A DNA stretch of 64,000 nucleotides from Hornefia porci (GTDB taxonomy: Bacteria > Bacillota > Clostridia > Peptostreptococcales > Anaerovoracaceae). Under the pieces are notes generated by a model. It searched no databases. It worked only from the letters and a program-made list of their open reading frames with translations, and was not told the origin of the DNA. Position 1 is the stretch's first letter; the number at the start of each line of letters is the position of its first letter. The translations under genes were made by a program, and so were the position numbers. Shown here piece by piece: positions 50,134-60,547 of this stretch. The stretch lies in contig NZ_MJIE01000001.1 of assembly GCF_001940235.1 (NCBI RefSeq), forward strand, positions 310,001 through 374,000. The letters run 5' to 3'.

Positions 50134-50687
50134 GATCTGCTTTCTTCCTTAAACACATTGCTGTTTTTGACGATATATTCGATTCCTGAGTAGACAGTCA
50201 TGATCAGCGACGCCCAGAGGAATCCGTATGCCAGATAGTAAATAATCTGTTCCGCGCCGCCGGCGTTTCCTTTCAGCGCCAGCATGAGCAGCAGCAGAGG
50301 GACTGCGATCATCTGGAGCACTGTCTTGGCTTTGCCGCTCATGGCCGCCGCGATGACGATTCCATCGGACGCCGCAACAGTACGGACGCCGCTGACAACA
50401 AATTCGCGGGCGAGGATGACGATCAGCATCCAGGCAGGAATCGTTCCGTCGCCGATCATCAGGCAAAACGCGGAGTACACCAGAATTTTGTCTGCCAGAG
50501 GATCCATGATTTTTCCGAAATTGGAAACCAGATTGTATTTCCTGGCGATTTTTCCGTCAAGCATATCCGTGAATGACGCCGCAATAAAGATGATCAGCGC
50601 GACAACAAAGTATCCGGTCAGATACGCGGCGATGAAAAACGGTACCGCGACCATACGGCAGACCGTCAGTTTGTTCGGTAAATTCAT
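50130..50687 (-). CDS. pgsA: CDP-diacylglycerol-glycerol-3-phosphate phosphatidyltransferase PgsA
   Basis: PgsA makes phosphatidylglycerol phosphate in the membrane. It has 185 residues with about five membrane helices and the full CDP-alcohol phosphotransferase signature D-x2-DG-x2-AR-x8-G-x3-D-x3-D (TDMLDGKIARKY ... GKIMDPLAD). The ATG at 50687 follows GGGAGG, one base after the rimO stop. Confidence 0.95.
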   Translation of the reverse strand: MNLPNKLTVCRMVAVPFFIAAYLTGYFVVALIIFIAASFTDMLDGKIARKYNLVSNFGKIMDPLADKILVYSAFCLMIGDGTIPAWMLIVILAREFVVSGVRTVAASDGIVIAAAMSGKAKTVLQMIAVPLLLLMLALKGNAGGAEQIIYYLAYGFLWASLIMTVYSGIEYIVKNSNVFKEESRS

Positions 50688-50688
50688 T

Positions 50689-52008
50689 CTAAACCTCCCG
50701 GCCTTCCAGATCATAATCAAAGGCCTCTAAAATCTCCACATTAACGATGTCTCCCGGACGGTGCTCCCTCAGAGGTGTAAAAATCACCGAATTATCGATA
50801 TCCGGGGCGTCATAGCGTGTCCGTCCGATACAGGAGCCGTCCGCGTCAGTCTCATCCACCATCACCTCCAGAACCTGTCCGAGCCTGCTCCGGTTGTTTT
50901 CCAGCGAAATTTCCATCTGGCGCATCATGATGCTGTCAAGCCGCTGCTGTTTGATTTCCTCCGGAACCTGATCAGGCATTTCCGCTGCAGCGGTCCCATC
51001 CTCTCTGGAATAAGGGAAGACGCCGAGCCTGGCGAACCGTTCATCCTCTGCAAAACGGTACAGAATGTCAAAATCTTCATCGGTCTCTCCCGGAAATCCG
51101 ACGATCAGTGTCGTGCGGATATGAATATCCGGAATCGCATTACGCAGCCGATCTATAGTTCCGCGCAGCGAAGCCTCCGTCGAGTGCCGGTTCATGCGGC
51201 TGAGGATCCGGTCACTGGCATGCTGGATCGGAATGTCGATATAGTTGCAGATTTTGTCTTCCTCCGCAATGGCCTGAATCAGTTCATCTGTGATCCTGTC
51301 CTCATAGCAGTACATCAGACGGATCCATTGAATCCCGTCGATGCGGCACAGACTGCGGAGAAGCTCTGCGAGAGCAGGTTTTCCCCGGAAATCCGTTCCG
51401 TAATAAGTCAGATCCTGAGCGATCAGAATCAGCTCCCGGCATCCTGCCTCCGCGAGCCGCCGGGCTTCTTCCATCACCGCTTCCGGCTTCCTGCTTCTGT
51501 AGGGACCGCGAATCCTGGGAATCACACAGTAGGCGCATGCATTGTCGCAGCCCTCTGCAATTTTCAGGTAGGCGGTATACGGATTTTCCGGCAGACGCCG
51601 GTGCTCCTGTTCGATGGCGGTCAGGTCGCAGGGATTGCTGACGACAAAACGCTCTGCCCCCGGTTTTGTCAACTGATCCAGAAGCTGCGGGAGACGATCG
51701 TAGTCGTTAACGCCCAAAAATCCGTCCACCTCAGGAAGCTCGTCAAAAAGCTCCTGCGGATACCGCTGTACAAGGCAGCCTGAAACGATCAGTCTCCTGT
51801 CCTTCCCCTTCTGCTCCGCCATACGGAAAATCTCACTGATGGATTCCTTTTTCGCATCGTCGATAAATCCGCAGGTGTTCACGATAAATACGTCCGCATC
51901 CTCCGGTGTGTCCGCGATTTCATAACCTTTTTCTTCCAGGATCCCCATAGCCATCTCAGAATCATTGAAATTCTTGGGACATCCCAGGGTGTCAAAATAT
52001 ACTTTCAT
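50689..52008 (-). CDS. rimO: Ribosomal protein S12 methylthiotransferase RimO
   Basis: This radical SAM enzyme of 439 residues adds a methylthio group to an Asp of ribosomal protein S12. Methylthiotransferase N-terminus ([14 protein letters not shown]), the cluster motif CDNACAYC, and a C-terminal TRAM domain. The LGCPKNxxDSE start distinguishes RimO from MiaB. It overlaps the ftsK stop by 4 bases. Confidence 0.96.
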   Translation of the reverse strand: MKVYFDTLGCPKNFNDSEMAMGILEEKGYEIADTPEDADVFIVNTCGFIDDAKKESISEIFRMAEQKGKDRRLIVSGCLVQRYPQELFDELPEVDGFLGVNDYDRLPQLLDQLTKPGAERFVVSNPCDLTAIEQEHRRLPENPYTAYLKIAEGCDNACAYCVIPRIRGPYRSRKPEAVMEEARRLAEAGCRELILIAQDLTYYGTDFRGKPALAELLRSLCRIDGIQWIRLMYCYEDRITDELIQAIAEEDKICNYIDIPIQHASDRILSRMNRHSTEASLRGTIDRLRNAIPDIHIRTTLIVGFPGETDEDFDILYRFAEDERFARLGVFPYSREDGTAAAEMPDQVPEEIKQQRLDSIMMRQMEISLENNRSRLGQVLEVMVDETDADGSCIGRTRYDAPDIDNSVIFTPLREHRPGDIVNVEILEAFDYDLEGREV

Positions 52009-54680
52009 GGATTTATTCCCTGTGTCTTCTCCTTTAACTCCGCCAGCTCCTCCTCACTCATCAGAACCTGGCGCGGCCTGCTGCCGTCCTGCGGTCCGAC
52101 GATTCCTCTGGCCTCCATTTCGTCGACGATCCGTGCGGCGCGGTTATATCCGATCCGGTACCGCCGCTGCAGCATGGACACCGAGGCCTGGCCCTGCATG
52201 ACCACACATTCAATGGCGTCCGGCAGCAGTTCGTCAGCGTCGTCGTTTTTATCAGGGAGCGTGGTGTTCCCGTTTTCGATGGTATCCATAACCTCGTCGG
52301 AATAATCCGCTTCTCCCGACTGTGCTTTAACAAAATCAATCACCCTCTGTACCTCTTCGTCAGAGACAAAGGTTCCCTGGATGCGCACGGCGCTGCCCAC
52401 GCCCAGCGGATTAAACAGCATGTCGCCCTTTCCGACAAGATGCTCCGCTCCGCCGCGGTCCAGAATCGTTCTGGAATCCGCCTGCGAGGAAACCGCAAAG
52501 GCGATTCTGGAGGGAATGTTCGCCTTAATCACTCCGGTGATGATATCCACGGAAGGCCGCTGCGTCGCGACAATCAGGTGCATGCCCGCGGCTCTGGCCA
52601 TCTGCGCCAGCCTGCAGATCGATTCCTCAACCTGGCTGGGCGCTGCCATCATCAGATCCGCCAGCTCGTCGATGATGATCACCACCTGAGGCATCACCAT
52701 GTCCGCATTTCCGTCAGCCTTCATTTTCCGGTTATAGGAACCGAGATCCCGTACATTTGACTCCGCAAACATCTTATAGCGGTTGGTCATCTCCACCACA
52801 GCCCAGCTCAGCGCCGCCGCCGCCTTCGACGGATCAGTGACAACCGGAATAAGAAGATGTGGTATACCGTTGTAATTTCCGAGCTCCACCACCTTCGGAT
52901 CAATCAGGACCATTTTCACCTCGTCAGGATTGGCCTTATACAGAATACTGGTAATGATGCTGTTGATGCAGACGCTCTTTCCGGAGCCGGTAGAGCCGGC
53001 AATCAGCAAATGCGGCATACTTTTCAGATCTGCCACGATGGGCTTTCCGGCGATATCCTTGCCTACGGCGAATTCAATCCGTGACTTCGCGTTCCGGAAT
53101 TCTCTGGAATCGATGATTTCACGGAGCCGCACCATATTAATCTTATCGTTTTCCACTTCAATTCCGACGACCGCCTTTCCCGGAATCGGGGCTTCGATGC
53201 GAATGCTCTTCGCCCGGAGATTCAGCGCGATATCATCGGCAAGATTGACGATTTTGCTAACCTTGACGCCGACGTTCGGCTGGATTTCATACCGGGTGAT
53301 CGCAGGGCCCTGAGTGACCTGCACCACTCTGGCGTCGACATTGAAATTCTGCATCGTCTCCTCCAGAAGGCGGGCCTTGTTCTTCAGATCGTCGTTCAGT
53401 CCCCGGCGGTCCGGCGTCTGAGGCTTGTCCAGCAGATCAATCGGCGGCTTACGGTATTTTTTTGTGAGAGATTTATCCACGGATTTCGTCAGTGCCGCCG
53501 CGCCGTCCCGCAGTCCGAGGCCCTCGCCGATTTCCGCGGCTCCCCGGGCGATTTCACTGGCAGAGGCCTTTCTGCCCTCGTAATTTTCAGTGTTCAGTCC
53601 GGACTCCTGCGAATCATGAATTTCTCCGTCCAGACCATATCCGTCTCTGGGCGTATGGACTTCTTCAAGCCCTCGTTCAATTTCCGCTGAATCCGCGGCG
53701 TCACGGGCGTCGGAATCCCGCCCGAAGGGATCGCCCTTTTTGATGAAATCGACCACATTGCTTCCGGCGTGCCGCCGGCCCGCAAAAGGCTTTGTTCTCC
53801 CTCCTGCCGCATCCTCATAGGGCGTGACGATGCGAATATCACCCGCGGGATCCGCCGCACCGCTTCCGGCTCCCGACGCGTTCCTGACATTCTGTCCTGC
53901 TCCTGCCCGACCCGTCTGTGCGGAGGACTGCGGCTCAGCTTCGGACAGATGTGACTGCTCCCGCATAAGCTGACGCTCCTCACGTCTGTCTCTGGCCGAT
54001 TCCAGCGCATCGGAGAGCGGCGTATTGATCAGGAACAGGAAACTGATCAGCGCGACAACAAAGGAAAAAATATAGAGCCCCGCCTTGCCGATCCACCGGA
54101 CCAGAAGTGTGCCCGCGGTCATGCCGAAGACTCCGCCCCCGCTCAGGCTGACGCCGTCGTTAAAGAACCGGCGAAGGGTAATCGCGGCATGCTCCGCATC
54201 GATGAATCTTCCGGAATTCAGGAGGCAGAACATCAGAAGCATCACAATACAGGCCAGAAGCGATTTCCCTGAGAAATGGCTGGCCTTATGAAGGACCAGG
54301 AGGAAGCCGATTAAAATCAGATACCAGGGCAGGATCAGGCCGATTAAACCGAAAATTCCCTTCAGTCCGTCGCCCAGAGCGTTTCCGAACTGTCCGGCGG
54401 CCTGAAACTGCACGGCAATGAAAATAAAAGCGCCGACGGCGATATAGACGATGCCCCATATGATGTCATCGATCAGCCGGCTGCGTCTGCGCTCCTCCTG
54501 CATTCCCCGGATGTCGTTTCTCGCGGCGGCCTCCTCAGGCGTGTCTTCCCGCTTTTTCCGACGGCCTCCCGTGCTCCGGGAGCTGTCAGAACGCTTTGAC
54601 CCGCCGGATGAGGATGCGCCGCGCTTTCCTTCCGGGCTGCTCTTTGTTTTTTTTCTGCTTTTGTTCTTTACGTTCGCCAA
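52005..54680 (-). CDS. ftsK: DNA translocase FtsK/SpoIIIE
   Basis: This 891-residue septal DNA pump has a basic Ser/Lys-rich N-terminus, four membrane segments (about residues 75-220), a linker rich in Asp, Ala and Gly, and the motor domain. The motor has Walker [13 protein letters not shown], Walker [14 protein letters not shown] and the C-terminal winged gamma domain ([25 protein letters not shown]) that reads orienting DNA motifs. Whether it serves division or sporulation cannot be told. Confidence 0.96.
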   Translation of the reverse strand: MANVKNKSRKKTKSSPEGKRGASSSGGSKRSDSSRSTGGRRKKREDTPEEAAARNDIRGMQEERRRSRLIDDIIWGIVYIAVGAFIFIAVQFQAAGQFGNALGDGLKGIFGLIGLILPWYLILIGFLLVLHKASHFSGKSLLACIVMLLMFCLLNSGRFIDAEHAAITLRRFFNDGVSLSGGGVFGMTAGTLLVRWIGKAGLYIFSFVVALISFLFLINTPLSDALESARDRREERQLMREQSHLSEAEPQSSAQTGRAGAGQNVRNASGAGSGAADPAGDIRIVTPYEDAAGGRTKPFAGRRHAGSNVVDFIKKGDPFGRDSDARDAADSAEIERGLEEVHTPRDGYGLDGEIHDSQESGLNTENYEGRKASASEIARGAAEIGEGLGLRDGAAALTKSVDKSLTKKYRKPPIDLLDKPQTPDRRGLNDDLKNKARLLEETMQNFNVDARVVQVTQGPAITRYEIQPNVGVKVSKIVNLADDIALNLRAKSIRIEAPIPGKAVVGIEVENDKINMVRLREIIDSREFRNAKSRIEFAVGKDIAGKPIVADLKSMPHLLIAGSTGSGKSVCINSIITSILYKANPDEVKMVLIDPKVVELGNYNGIPHLLIPVVTDPSKAAAALSWAVVEMTNRYKMFAESNVRDLGSYNRKMKADGNADMVMPQVVIIIDELADLMMAAPSQVEESICRLAQMARAAGMHLIVATQRPSVDIITGVIKANIPSRIAFAVSSQADSRTILDRGGAEHLVGKGDMLFNPLGVGSAVRIQGTFVSDEEVQRVIDFVKAQSGEADYSDEVMDTIENGNTTLPDKNDDADELLPDAIECVVMQGQASVSMLQRRYRIGYNRAARIVDEMEARGIVGPQDGSRPRQVLMSEEELAELKEKTQGINP

Positions 54681-54707
54681 TCCGTACCCTTCCTTTGTTG
54701 TTTCCGT

Positions 54708-55544
54708 CTACGCCGTTACTGCGTTATACACGATCGTGAATACTCCCAGAGCCCAGACATAGTAGGCAAACCACTTCAGCTTCTGGTCGACAACCACCCG
54801 GATCATCGCCTTGATGGCCAGAATGCCGCATACCGCGGAGACGACGACGCCTGCGATCAGCGGTCCCATCTCCAGACCTGCCGAGGACGCCTTCATCGCC
54901 GCCGGAATCTCCAGAACCGCCGCTCCCAGAATCGACGGAATCGAAATCAGGAACGCAAACCGGACCGCAAAATCCCGTTTCAGCCCGGTGATCAGGCCGC
55001 CTACCATAGTAGAGCCGGAACGGGAAATTCCCGGGCAGATCGCAATTCCCTGCAGTACGCCGATGAAAAAACCGTTGCGGAAATTCATTCTGTCGATATC
55101 CTTGACGCTTTTTCCGAGCTTCTCCGAGAAATAGAGCATGCAGCCGGTGATCAGCCAGCCGATGCCTATCGCCCAGAGCTTACTGTTCAGCGATTCAAAG
55201 AAATCGTTGAACAGCAGTCCCATTACCGTCGTCGGGACGGTCGCCCAGAGAATCATCAGTCCCAGCTTCCGCGTGGGACGTTCGCTGAGCCGGAGCCCTT
55301 TTCCCGTGACCAGATCCGCGATCATCAGAAACAGCTCTTTAATCAGAGCCCAGATATCCTTCCAGTACATCACAAAGACGGACACCAGCGTGCCGATATG
55401 GAGCATGACCGTGAACATCAGAACACGGTCGCTCTCCACGCCGAAGAAATGCTGCAGCAGAGCCAGATGTCCGCTGCTGCTGATCGGCAGAAATTCCGCA
55501 AGCCCCTGTACAACTCCCAATATGATTGCCTCAAAATAAGTCAA
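54708..55544 (-). CDS. uppP: Undecaprenyl-diphosphate phosphatase UppP (BacA)
   Basis: UppP recycles the lipid carrier of wall synthesis and contributes to bacitracin tolerance. It is a 278-residue membrane protein with the two conserved motifs GLAEFLPISSSGHL and PGISRSGSTM. It lies between ftsK and asd on the same strand. Confidence 0.96.
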   Translation of the reverse strand: MTYFEAIILGVVQGLAEFLPISSSGHLALLQHFFGVESDRVLMFTVMLHIGTLVSVFVMYWKDIWALIKELFLMIADLVTGKGLRLSERPTRKLGLMILWATVPTTVMGLLFNDFFESLNSKLWAIGIGWLITGCMLYFSEKLGKSVKDIDRMNFRNGFFIGVLQGIAICPGISRSGSTMVGGLITGLKRDFAVRFAFLISIPSILGAAVLEIPAAMKASSAGLEMGPLIAGVVVSAVCGILAIKAMIRVVVDQKLKWFAYYVWALGVFTIVYNAVTA

Positions 55545-55559
55545 TGTTTCCCCCTTAAT

Positions 55560-56654
55560 CTATTTGTGTGAAATATAATTTTTTTCAACCAGAGCCTCCG
55601 CTGAAAGCACAGCTCCTCCTGCGGCGCCTCTCACCGTGTTGTGCGCCAGTCCGATAAACTTATAGTCGAACAGACTGTCCTCCCGGAGCCGTCCCATGGT
55701 GACGCCGAAGCCCCGCTCGTAGTCCACATCCAGTCTGACCTGCGGGCGGTCCTCCTCTTCCATATATTTGATAAACTGTTTCGGCGCGCTGGGCAGGTCG
55801 GCCTCCTGCGGGAATCCCCGGAAGCGGATCAGACGGTCGATCAGCTCCTCCCTGGAGGGTTTCTGTGCGAAGCGGATTGAAACGGCTGCGGTATGCCCGT
55901 CCGGCACCGGCACACGGACGCACTGCGCTGAGATCACCGGCGCTTCCGCGTTTACGATTTCACCGTGCTCAATGTGACCGAGGATCTTCAGCGGTTCCTT
56001 CTCGCTCTTCTCCTCCTCGCCGCCGATATACGGAATGATGTTCTCCACCATTTCCGGCCAGTCCGCAAAGGTCTTCCCGGCGCCGGAAATCGCCTGATAC
56101 GTGCAGACGCTGACCTCAGTCGGTCCGAACTCTCTCCACGCGGCCAGAGCCGGCATGTATCCCTGAATGGAACAGTTCGGCTTGACTGCGATAAATCCGC
56201 GGTTTGTTCCGAGCCGTCTCCGCTGGAAGTCGATGACATCGTAATGATCGTCGTTGATTTCCGGAATGACCATCGGCACGTCCGGGGTCCAGCGATGCGC
56301 GCTGTTGTTGGATACCACCGGCGTCTCTGTTCTCGCGTAGGCTTCCTCAACGGCGCGGATCTCCTCCTTCGACATATCCACGGCGCTGAAGACAAAGTCA
56401 ACGGTACTGGCAACATTGTCAATGTCAGAGACATCCATCACGACGATATCCTTCGCCGCCTCCGGAACCGGCGTCTGCATCTTCCATCTTCCGGCCACCG
56501 CATCCTCGTAGCGGCTGCCCGCGCTTCTCGCGCTCGCGGCGATGGTAACCACCTCAAACCAGGGGTGATTCTCCAGCAGGGAGACAAAGCGCTGTCCCAC
56601 CATTCCTGTTCCCCCCAGAATTCCAACCTTCAGTTTTTTATTCAGATTTCTCAT
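55560..56654 (-). CDS. asd: Aspartate-semialdehyde dehydrogenase, archaeal/fungal-type
   Basis: Asd reduces aspartyl phosphate to the semialdehyde for lysine, threonine, methionine and diaminopimelate. At 364 residues with GILGGTGMVGQRFVSLL, the active-site Cys in VKPNCSIQGY and the catalytic His in GHTAAVSIRF, it belongs to the longer archaeal/fungal-type branch rather than the E. coli type. It has its own promoter. Confidence 0.94.
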   Translation of the reverse strand: MRNLNKKLKVGILGGTGMVGQRFVSLLENHPWFEVVTIAASARSAGSRYEDAVAGRWKMQTPVPEAAKDIVVMDVSDIDNVASTVDFVFSAVDMSKEEIRAVEEAYARTETPVVSNNSAHRWTPDVPMVIPEINDDHYDVIDFQRRRLGTNRGFIAVKPNCSIQGYMPALAAWREFGPTEVSVCTYQAISGAGKTFADWPEMVENIIPYIGGEEEKSEKEPLKILGHIEHGEIVNAEAPVISAQCVRVPVPDGHTAAVSIRFAQKPSREELIDRLIRFRGFPQEADLPSAPKQFIKYMEEEDRPQVRLDVDYERGFGVTMGRLREDSLFDYKFIGLAHNTVRGAAGGAVLSAEALVEKNYISHK

Positions 56655-56685
56655 CTATTTCTGACCTCCATTGTGAATTCTATTC

Positions 56686-56714
56686 ATTATAGCATTCCTT
56701 CCGGGCATTTTCAA
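56686..56714 (-). promoter_or_regulatory. Promoter of asd
   Basis: On the minus strand TTGAAA (56709-56714), 17 bases and TATAAT (56686-56691). The -35 box overlaps a 17-base tandem repeat. Confidence 0.8.
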
Positions 56715-56743
56715 CCGGACATCGCATTCAACCGGTCATCGCA
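56710..56743. repeat. 17-base tandem repeat at the asd promoter
   Basis: TTCAACCGGACATCGCA (56710-56726) is followed directly by TTCAACCGGTCATCGCA (56727-56743), one mismatch. It covers and lies upstream of the -35 box, where an activator could bind. Confidence 0.75.
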
Positions 56744-56783
56744 CAACAGGCCGCCGCGGCGCAGAACCGCGGGACTTCCGGAC

Positions 56784-56816
56784 ACAATAAAAAGCAGACA
56801 CCGAAATGTCTGCTTT
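56784..56816 (-). terminator. Intrinsic terminator of rpmF
   Basis: On the minus strand AAAGCAGACA, loop TTTCGG and TGTCTGCTTT form a perfect 10-pair stem followed by TTATT. Confidence 0.92.
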
Positions 56817-56834
56817 ACATTCGTGCTAAAAGGA

Positions 56835-57032
56835 TCAGCCCTCTGCCATTACTTCGTCTTCTCTAAGAATGCTCTTACCATCGTAGTAGTTGCAGTTGGG
56901 GCAAACTCTATGCGGAAGCTTTGGCTGATGACACTGGGGACAAATCGAAAGCCCAGGAGCAGTCATCTTCATGTTTGCAGATTTTCTCTTATCACGTCTG
57001 GCTTTAGATGTTTTCCTCTTTGGAACTGCCAT
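56835..57032 (-). CDS. rpmF: 50S ribosomal protein L32
   Basis: L32 is 65 residues with the N-terminal AVPKRKTSKARRDKRKS and a zinc ribbon (CPQC ... CPNC), so it is the zinc-binding C+ form. The DUF177/YceD gene that usually precedes rpmF is missing. ackA lies directly upstream, and two tandem promoters fill the gap. Confidence 0.97.
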   Translation of the reverse strand: MAVPKRKTSKARRDKRKSANMKMTAPGLSICPQCHQPKLPHRVCPNCNYYDGKSILREDEVMAEG

Positions 57033-57055
57033 TGTCTACACCTCCTCGTACAAAA

Positions 57056-57120
57056 ATTTATATCAAAGATATTTTTTTCGTCAACTTCTAAAGTATATAT
57101 CCTTTAACAGAATCTGTCAA
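57056..57120 (-). promoter_or_regulatory. Two tandem promoters of rpmF
   Basis: On the minus strand P1 is TTGACA (57115-57120)-N17-TATACT (57092-57097), overlapping the ackA stop. P2 is TTGACG (57079-57084)-N17-ATAAAT (57056-57061). P1 is the stronger match. Confidence 0.75.
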
Positions 57121-58343
57121 CTGTTTTTATGCGAAGTGTCGCGGCTTTTTTTGACAAGCTCGCTGGTTTCTCTGGCGATGACCAGTTCCTCGTTCGCGGG
57201 AATCACCATGACCTTGACCGGCGAATCGTCTGTCGACAGCATCGCCTGGATTCCGCGTGCCTGGTTTTTGTGCTTGTCCAGCTTGATTCCCAGATTGCCC
57301 ATGTTGCTGCAGATGAGGTTCCGCATGTAGGCGTCGTTTTCACCGATGCCTCCGGTGAATACGAGCGCATCGACGCCGTTCATCTCGGCAATGTAGGCTC
57401 CGATGTAGAACCGGACCTTGCGCGCGAAGATCTTCAGCGCCAGCTCCGCTCTCTTGTTGCCGTCGTTCATCGCCTTCTCCAGATCGCGGAAATCGCTGGA
57501 GATTCCGGAAATGCCCAGCACTCCGGATTTTTTGTTCAGGACCTCGATAACTTCCTCGTGGCCGATTTCCATCTTTTCCGCCAGCATGGATACGATGGTG
57601 GGGTCCAGATCTCCGCAGCGCGTTCCCATAACGAGTCCCTCCAGCGGCGTCAGACCCATGGAGGTGTCGATGCTGCGGCCGTGCTTGATCGCAGATACCG
57701 ATGCGCCGTTTCCGAGGTGGCAGGTGATCAGTTTCAGATCATTCACGTCGATGTTCAGCATTTCTGCGGCTTCCTTGGCCATATATTTATGAGAGGTTCC
57801 GTGGAATCCGTATTTACGGATTCCGTAATCCTCATATGCTTCATACGGAATCGCGTAGAGATACGCTTCCGGCCGCATGGTCTGATGGAACGCGGTGTCG
57901 AATACCGCCACCATCGGTACGCCGGGGATCAGCTCGCGGCAGGCTTTGATGCCGTCGAGGTTCGGGGGATTATGAAGCGGCGCCAGATCGATACATTCCT
58001 TCAATGCATCCACGACGGAATCATTGATAATGACGGAATTCGCATATTTCTCTCCGGCATGGACGACACGATGCCCCACAGCGTTGATCTCGTCCAGAGA
58101 TTTCAGTGCACCGTGATCCGGGCTTAACAGCGCGTCCATTACATGCTGAATCGCCTCCTTATGATTCGTCATAGGGGTTTCCAGCACGTATTTGTCATCA
58201 GTTTCGGCAAGTTCATGAGTGATTACGGAACCTTCGATTCCGATTCTCTCTACAAGGCCTTTGGCAATCAGCTTCTCTTTTTTCATATCGAGCAGCTGAT
58301 ACTTGAGCGAGGAGCTCCCGCAATTGATAACTAAAACTAACAT
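57117..58343 (-). CDS. ackA: Acetate kinase AckA
   Basis: AckA interconverts acetyl phosphate plus ADP and acetate plus ATP, the energy-yielding last step of acetogenic fermentation. 408 residues, complete. Motifs are VINCGSSSLKYQLLDM, FDTAFHQTMR, the catalytic GFHGTSHKY, ITCHLGNGAS and FTGGIGEN. pta is not adjacent. Confidence 0.97.
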   Translation of the reverse strand: MLVLVINCGSSSLKYQLLDMKKEKLIAKGLVERIGIEGSVITHELAETDDKYVLETPMTNHKEAIQHVMDALLSPDHGALKSLDEINAVGHRVVHAGEKYANSVIINDSVVDALKECIDLAPLHNPPNLDGIKACRELIPGVPMVAVFDTAFHQTMRPEAYLYAIPYEAYEDYGIRKYGFHGTSHKYMAKEAAEMLNIDVNDLKLITCHLGNGASVSAIKHGRSIDTSMGLTPLEGLVMGTRCGDLDPTIVSMLAEKMEIGHEEVIEVLNKKSGVLGISGISSDFRDLEKAMNDGNKRAELALKIFARKVRFYIGAYIAEMNGVDALVFTGGIGENDAYMRNLICSNMGNLGIKLDKHKNQARGIQAMLSTDDSPVKVMVIPANEELVIARETSELVKKSRDTSHKNS

Positions 58344-58379
58344 AAATACTCCTGTTGATTAAAAATTTGTGAAATAACT

Positions 58380-59495
58380 TTATATGCCGATAAACGGCGC
58401 TTTAATATAATCCGAATAATCATAGAGATCATTCCTGGTTATTATATTATACATATCTGATGCGAGGATGTCTGTCGCCAGTGTAGTGGCGATCTCCGGA
58501 TAGTCATCCTTCTCGCGGTTTATATTTGTAATGACAGGAATAGTGCAGCTGTCATTCTTCTTCATTTCCTTGATGAATTTCGCTCCGACATCGTCCAGCG
58601 CCAGAAGCCGGATATACGGCTTCGCGTTCCGGACCGTATCTTCTGTAATGCCCAGAAGAACCTGTGTCAGAAGCCGGGAAATTCGTGTCCTTGTATATGC
58701 CTTTGATTTGATTCGCTGAATCAGCTGCTCCGTCGAGCTGACATAACGGATCTCGTTCTTCAGTTTGTTGCCCAGTCCCTCTCCCGCAGAGAATATCTCC
58801 TCGAGCTGCTCGTTGTCCGACTGCAGAATGCGGGCGCTCACAAGAGAGAAATACGCCTGATCCATATGTTCAAACCGGTCCGGATCCTGTTCTGTCAGGA
58901 TTTCCCGCTGCTTGGCTCCGGACTCATGATAGCTGTCTCCGCGGCGCTTGATTGTCACCGGCCGCATATTTTTTATATGCTTCAGATATTCGATGGCCAG
59001 AATGTTGTTCGGTTCCCGGATCAGCGCCTCATCCAGCTCCGGCGCAAGCTGTCTGGCGGCCATGGTCCTCGCCTTCGGATAAGAATTTCCGTGCTTCAGC
59101 AGCTCCTTCGCGATCTGCTCAATATAAGCCTCGTTCCTGACCATGGTCCGGCTGGCGCTGCTCAGCGCGTCGATATCGCCGCTTTCACTTCCGAACGCCA
59201 GGTAATCGATGCATCCGAAGCCCTCCAGAATCCGTACCGCACCGCGGGCGAAATATTCCGCGCTGTTGCACGCGAAAACAGTCGGGAGCTCACAGACCAC
59301 ATTGATCCCGTTCTGCACCGCCGTCTGCGCCCGATCCCATTTGTCATAGACCGCCGGCGTCCCCCGCTGCGTAAAATCTCCGCTCATAACGGAAACGCAC
59401 ACCTTTGCCTCCGTCGCCTTCATGGCTTTTTCCAGCAGATAGGCGTGTCCGTTGTGAAACGGGTTATATTCCCCGATAATTCCGATTGCCTTCAT
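58380..59495 (-). CDS. tmcAL: tRNA(Met) cytidine acetate ligase TmcAL
   Basis: This 371-residue enzyme of the YlbM/TmcAL family activates acetate with ATP and acetylates C34 of elongator tRNA-Met. The nucleotidyltransferase-type N-terminus GIIGEYNPFHNGHAYLL, the SGDFTQRG stretch and VVCELPTVFACNSAEYFA are characteristic. It is encoded 36 bases before ackA, which controls the acetate pool. Confidence 0.92.
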   Translation of the reverse strand: MKAIGIIGEYNPFHNGHAYLLEKAMKATEAKVCVSVMSGDFTQRGTPAVYDKWDRAQTAVQNGINVVCELPTVFACNSAEYFARGAVRILEGFGCIDYLAFGSESGDIDALSSASRTMVRNEAYIEQIAKELLKHGNSYPKARTMAARQLAPELDEALIREPNNILAIEYLKHIKNMRPVTIKRRGDSYHESGAKQREILTEQDPDRFEHMDQAYFSLVSARILQSDNEQLEEIFSAGEGLGNKLKNEIRYVSSTEQLIQRIKSKAYTRTRISRLLTQVLLGITEDTVRNAKPYIRLLALDDVGAKFIKEMKKNDSCTIPVITNINREKDDYPEIATTLATDILASDMYNIITRNDLYDYSDYIKAPFIGI

Positions 59496-59500
59496 ATGCC

Positions 59501-60052
59501 CTATTCATCCTTGTCTTCATAGAGCCATTCTTCACCGTTCTTGGTACGCACAGCCATCTCCTTCAGCTCGTCCCGGTTCTGCTGCAGGACCTCGCCCATA
59601 TTATCGAAGGTTCTGGCCATGTAATTGAAGAGCTCATTCAGATATTTTCCGTTCAGCTCGTCGAACTTTCCCTGCATATCGTACAGAGTCTTGTCCAGAT
59701 AGTCATAGGTCTTCAGCTTCAGAATCGTGGAATACTCCTGCGCCTCCTTGTTGATGGCGTCGGCCTTCTTCTGTGCGGCCAGCGTGATGTCGTGCTCGTC
59801 GACGAGATAATCCGCCTGCTTCCTGGCCTCCACGATGATCTTCTCATACTCTTCCTTCGCCTCCGACAGGATCCGGCCCTTCTCGTCCCGGACCCATTTG
59901 GCCTGCTGCACGTCGTCCGGCAGGCTGATCCGGATCTCCTTGACGATCTCCATCAGCTCGTTGCCGTCCACCATGATTTTATTTGTCAGTGGAACCGTCG
60001 ATGCGGTCTCCACAATATCCTCGATTTCATCTAACAGATCCAGTATCGTCAT
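59501..60052 (-). CDS. Coiled-coil protein (V-ATPase subunit H/DivIVA-like)
   Basis: This 183-residue, strongly charged protein is almost entirely helical (residues 60-170, with heptad-like KEEYEKIIVEARKQADYLVDEHD and KADAINKEAQEYS). It has no signal peptide or membrane segment. Genes like this between coaD and tmcAL are often annotated as ATPase or V-type subunit H-like; I see no enzymatic motif. It is probably a scaffold or DivIVA-type protein. Confidence 0.65.
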   Translation of the reverse strand: MTILDLLDEIEDIVETASTVPLTNKIMVDGNELMEIVKEIRISLPDDVQQAKWVRDEKGRILSEAKEEYEKIIVEARKQADYLVDEHDITLAAQKKADAINKEAQEYSTILKLKTYDYLDKTLYDMQGKFDELNGKYLNELFNYMARTFDNMGEVLQQNRDELKEMAVRTKNGEEWLYEDKDE

Positions 60053-60061
60053 GTCTTCCTC

Positions 60062-60547
60062 CTACTGATTCACATACTTTTTGACAATCTCGTCCATGAT
60101 TTTTTCCGGTACCAGTCCCTCCACGCATCCGTTCAGGGAGACGACCTCCTTGATCATGCTGGAGCTGATAAACGAATATTCCGGGCTGGTCATCAGAAAT
60201 ACGGATTCGATTCCCGGGTCGAACAGCCTGGCGTTCATCTGCGCCATCTGTATCTCATACTCAAAATCCGTCGTGGCCCGCAGTCCGCGGACCACCGCAT
60301 CGAAGCGGTTTCTGTTTACGTAATCCGCGAGCAGTCCCTCGAAGGAGTCCACCGTGACATTCGGCAGTTCATCTGTGATCTCGCGTATCATCGCGACACG
60401 CTCTTCCTTTGTGAACAAAGGATGCTTGGCGGGGTTCACGATCACGCCCACCACCAGCTCGTCAAACATTCTGGAGGCGCGTGTAATAATATCCAGATGG
60501 CCGTTCGTCATCGGATCAAAGGATCCGGTATATAATGCCTTTTTCAT
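60062..60547 (-). CDS. coaD: Phosphopantetheine adenylyltransferase CoaD
   Basis: CoaD carries out the penultimate step of coenzyme A synthesis. It has 161 residues with the nucleotidyltransferase motif TGSFDPMTNGHLDI, the substrate loop VRGLRATTDFEYEIQMAQMN and YSFISSSMIKEV. It starts directly at the rsmD stop (TGAATG), the usual rsmD-coaD pair. Confidence 0.97.
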   Translation of the reverse strand: MKKALYTGSFDPMTNGHLDIITRASRMFDELVVGVIVNPAKHPLFTKEERVAMIREITDELPNVTVDSFEGLLADYVNRNRFDAVVRGLRATTDFEYEIQMAQMNARLFDPGIESVFLMTSPEYSFISSSMIKEVVSLNGCVEGLVPEKIMDEIVKKYVNQ

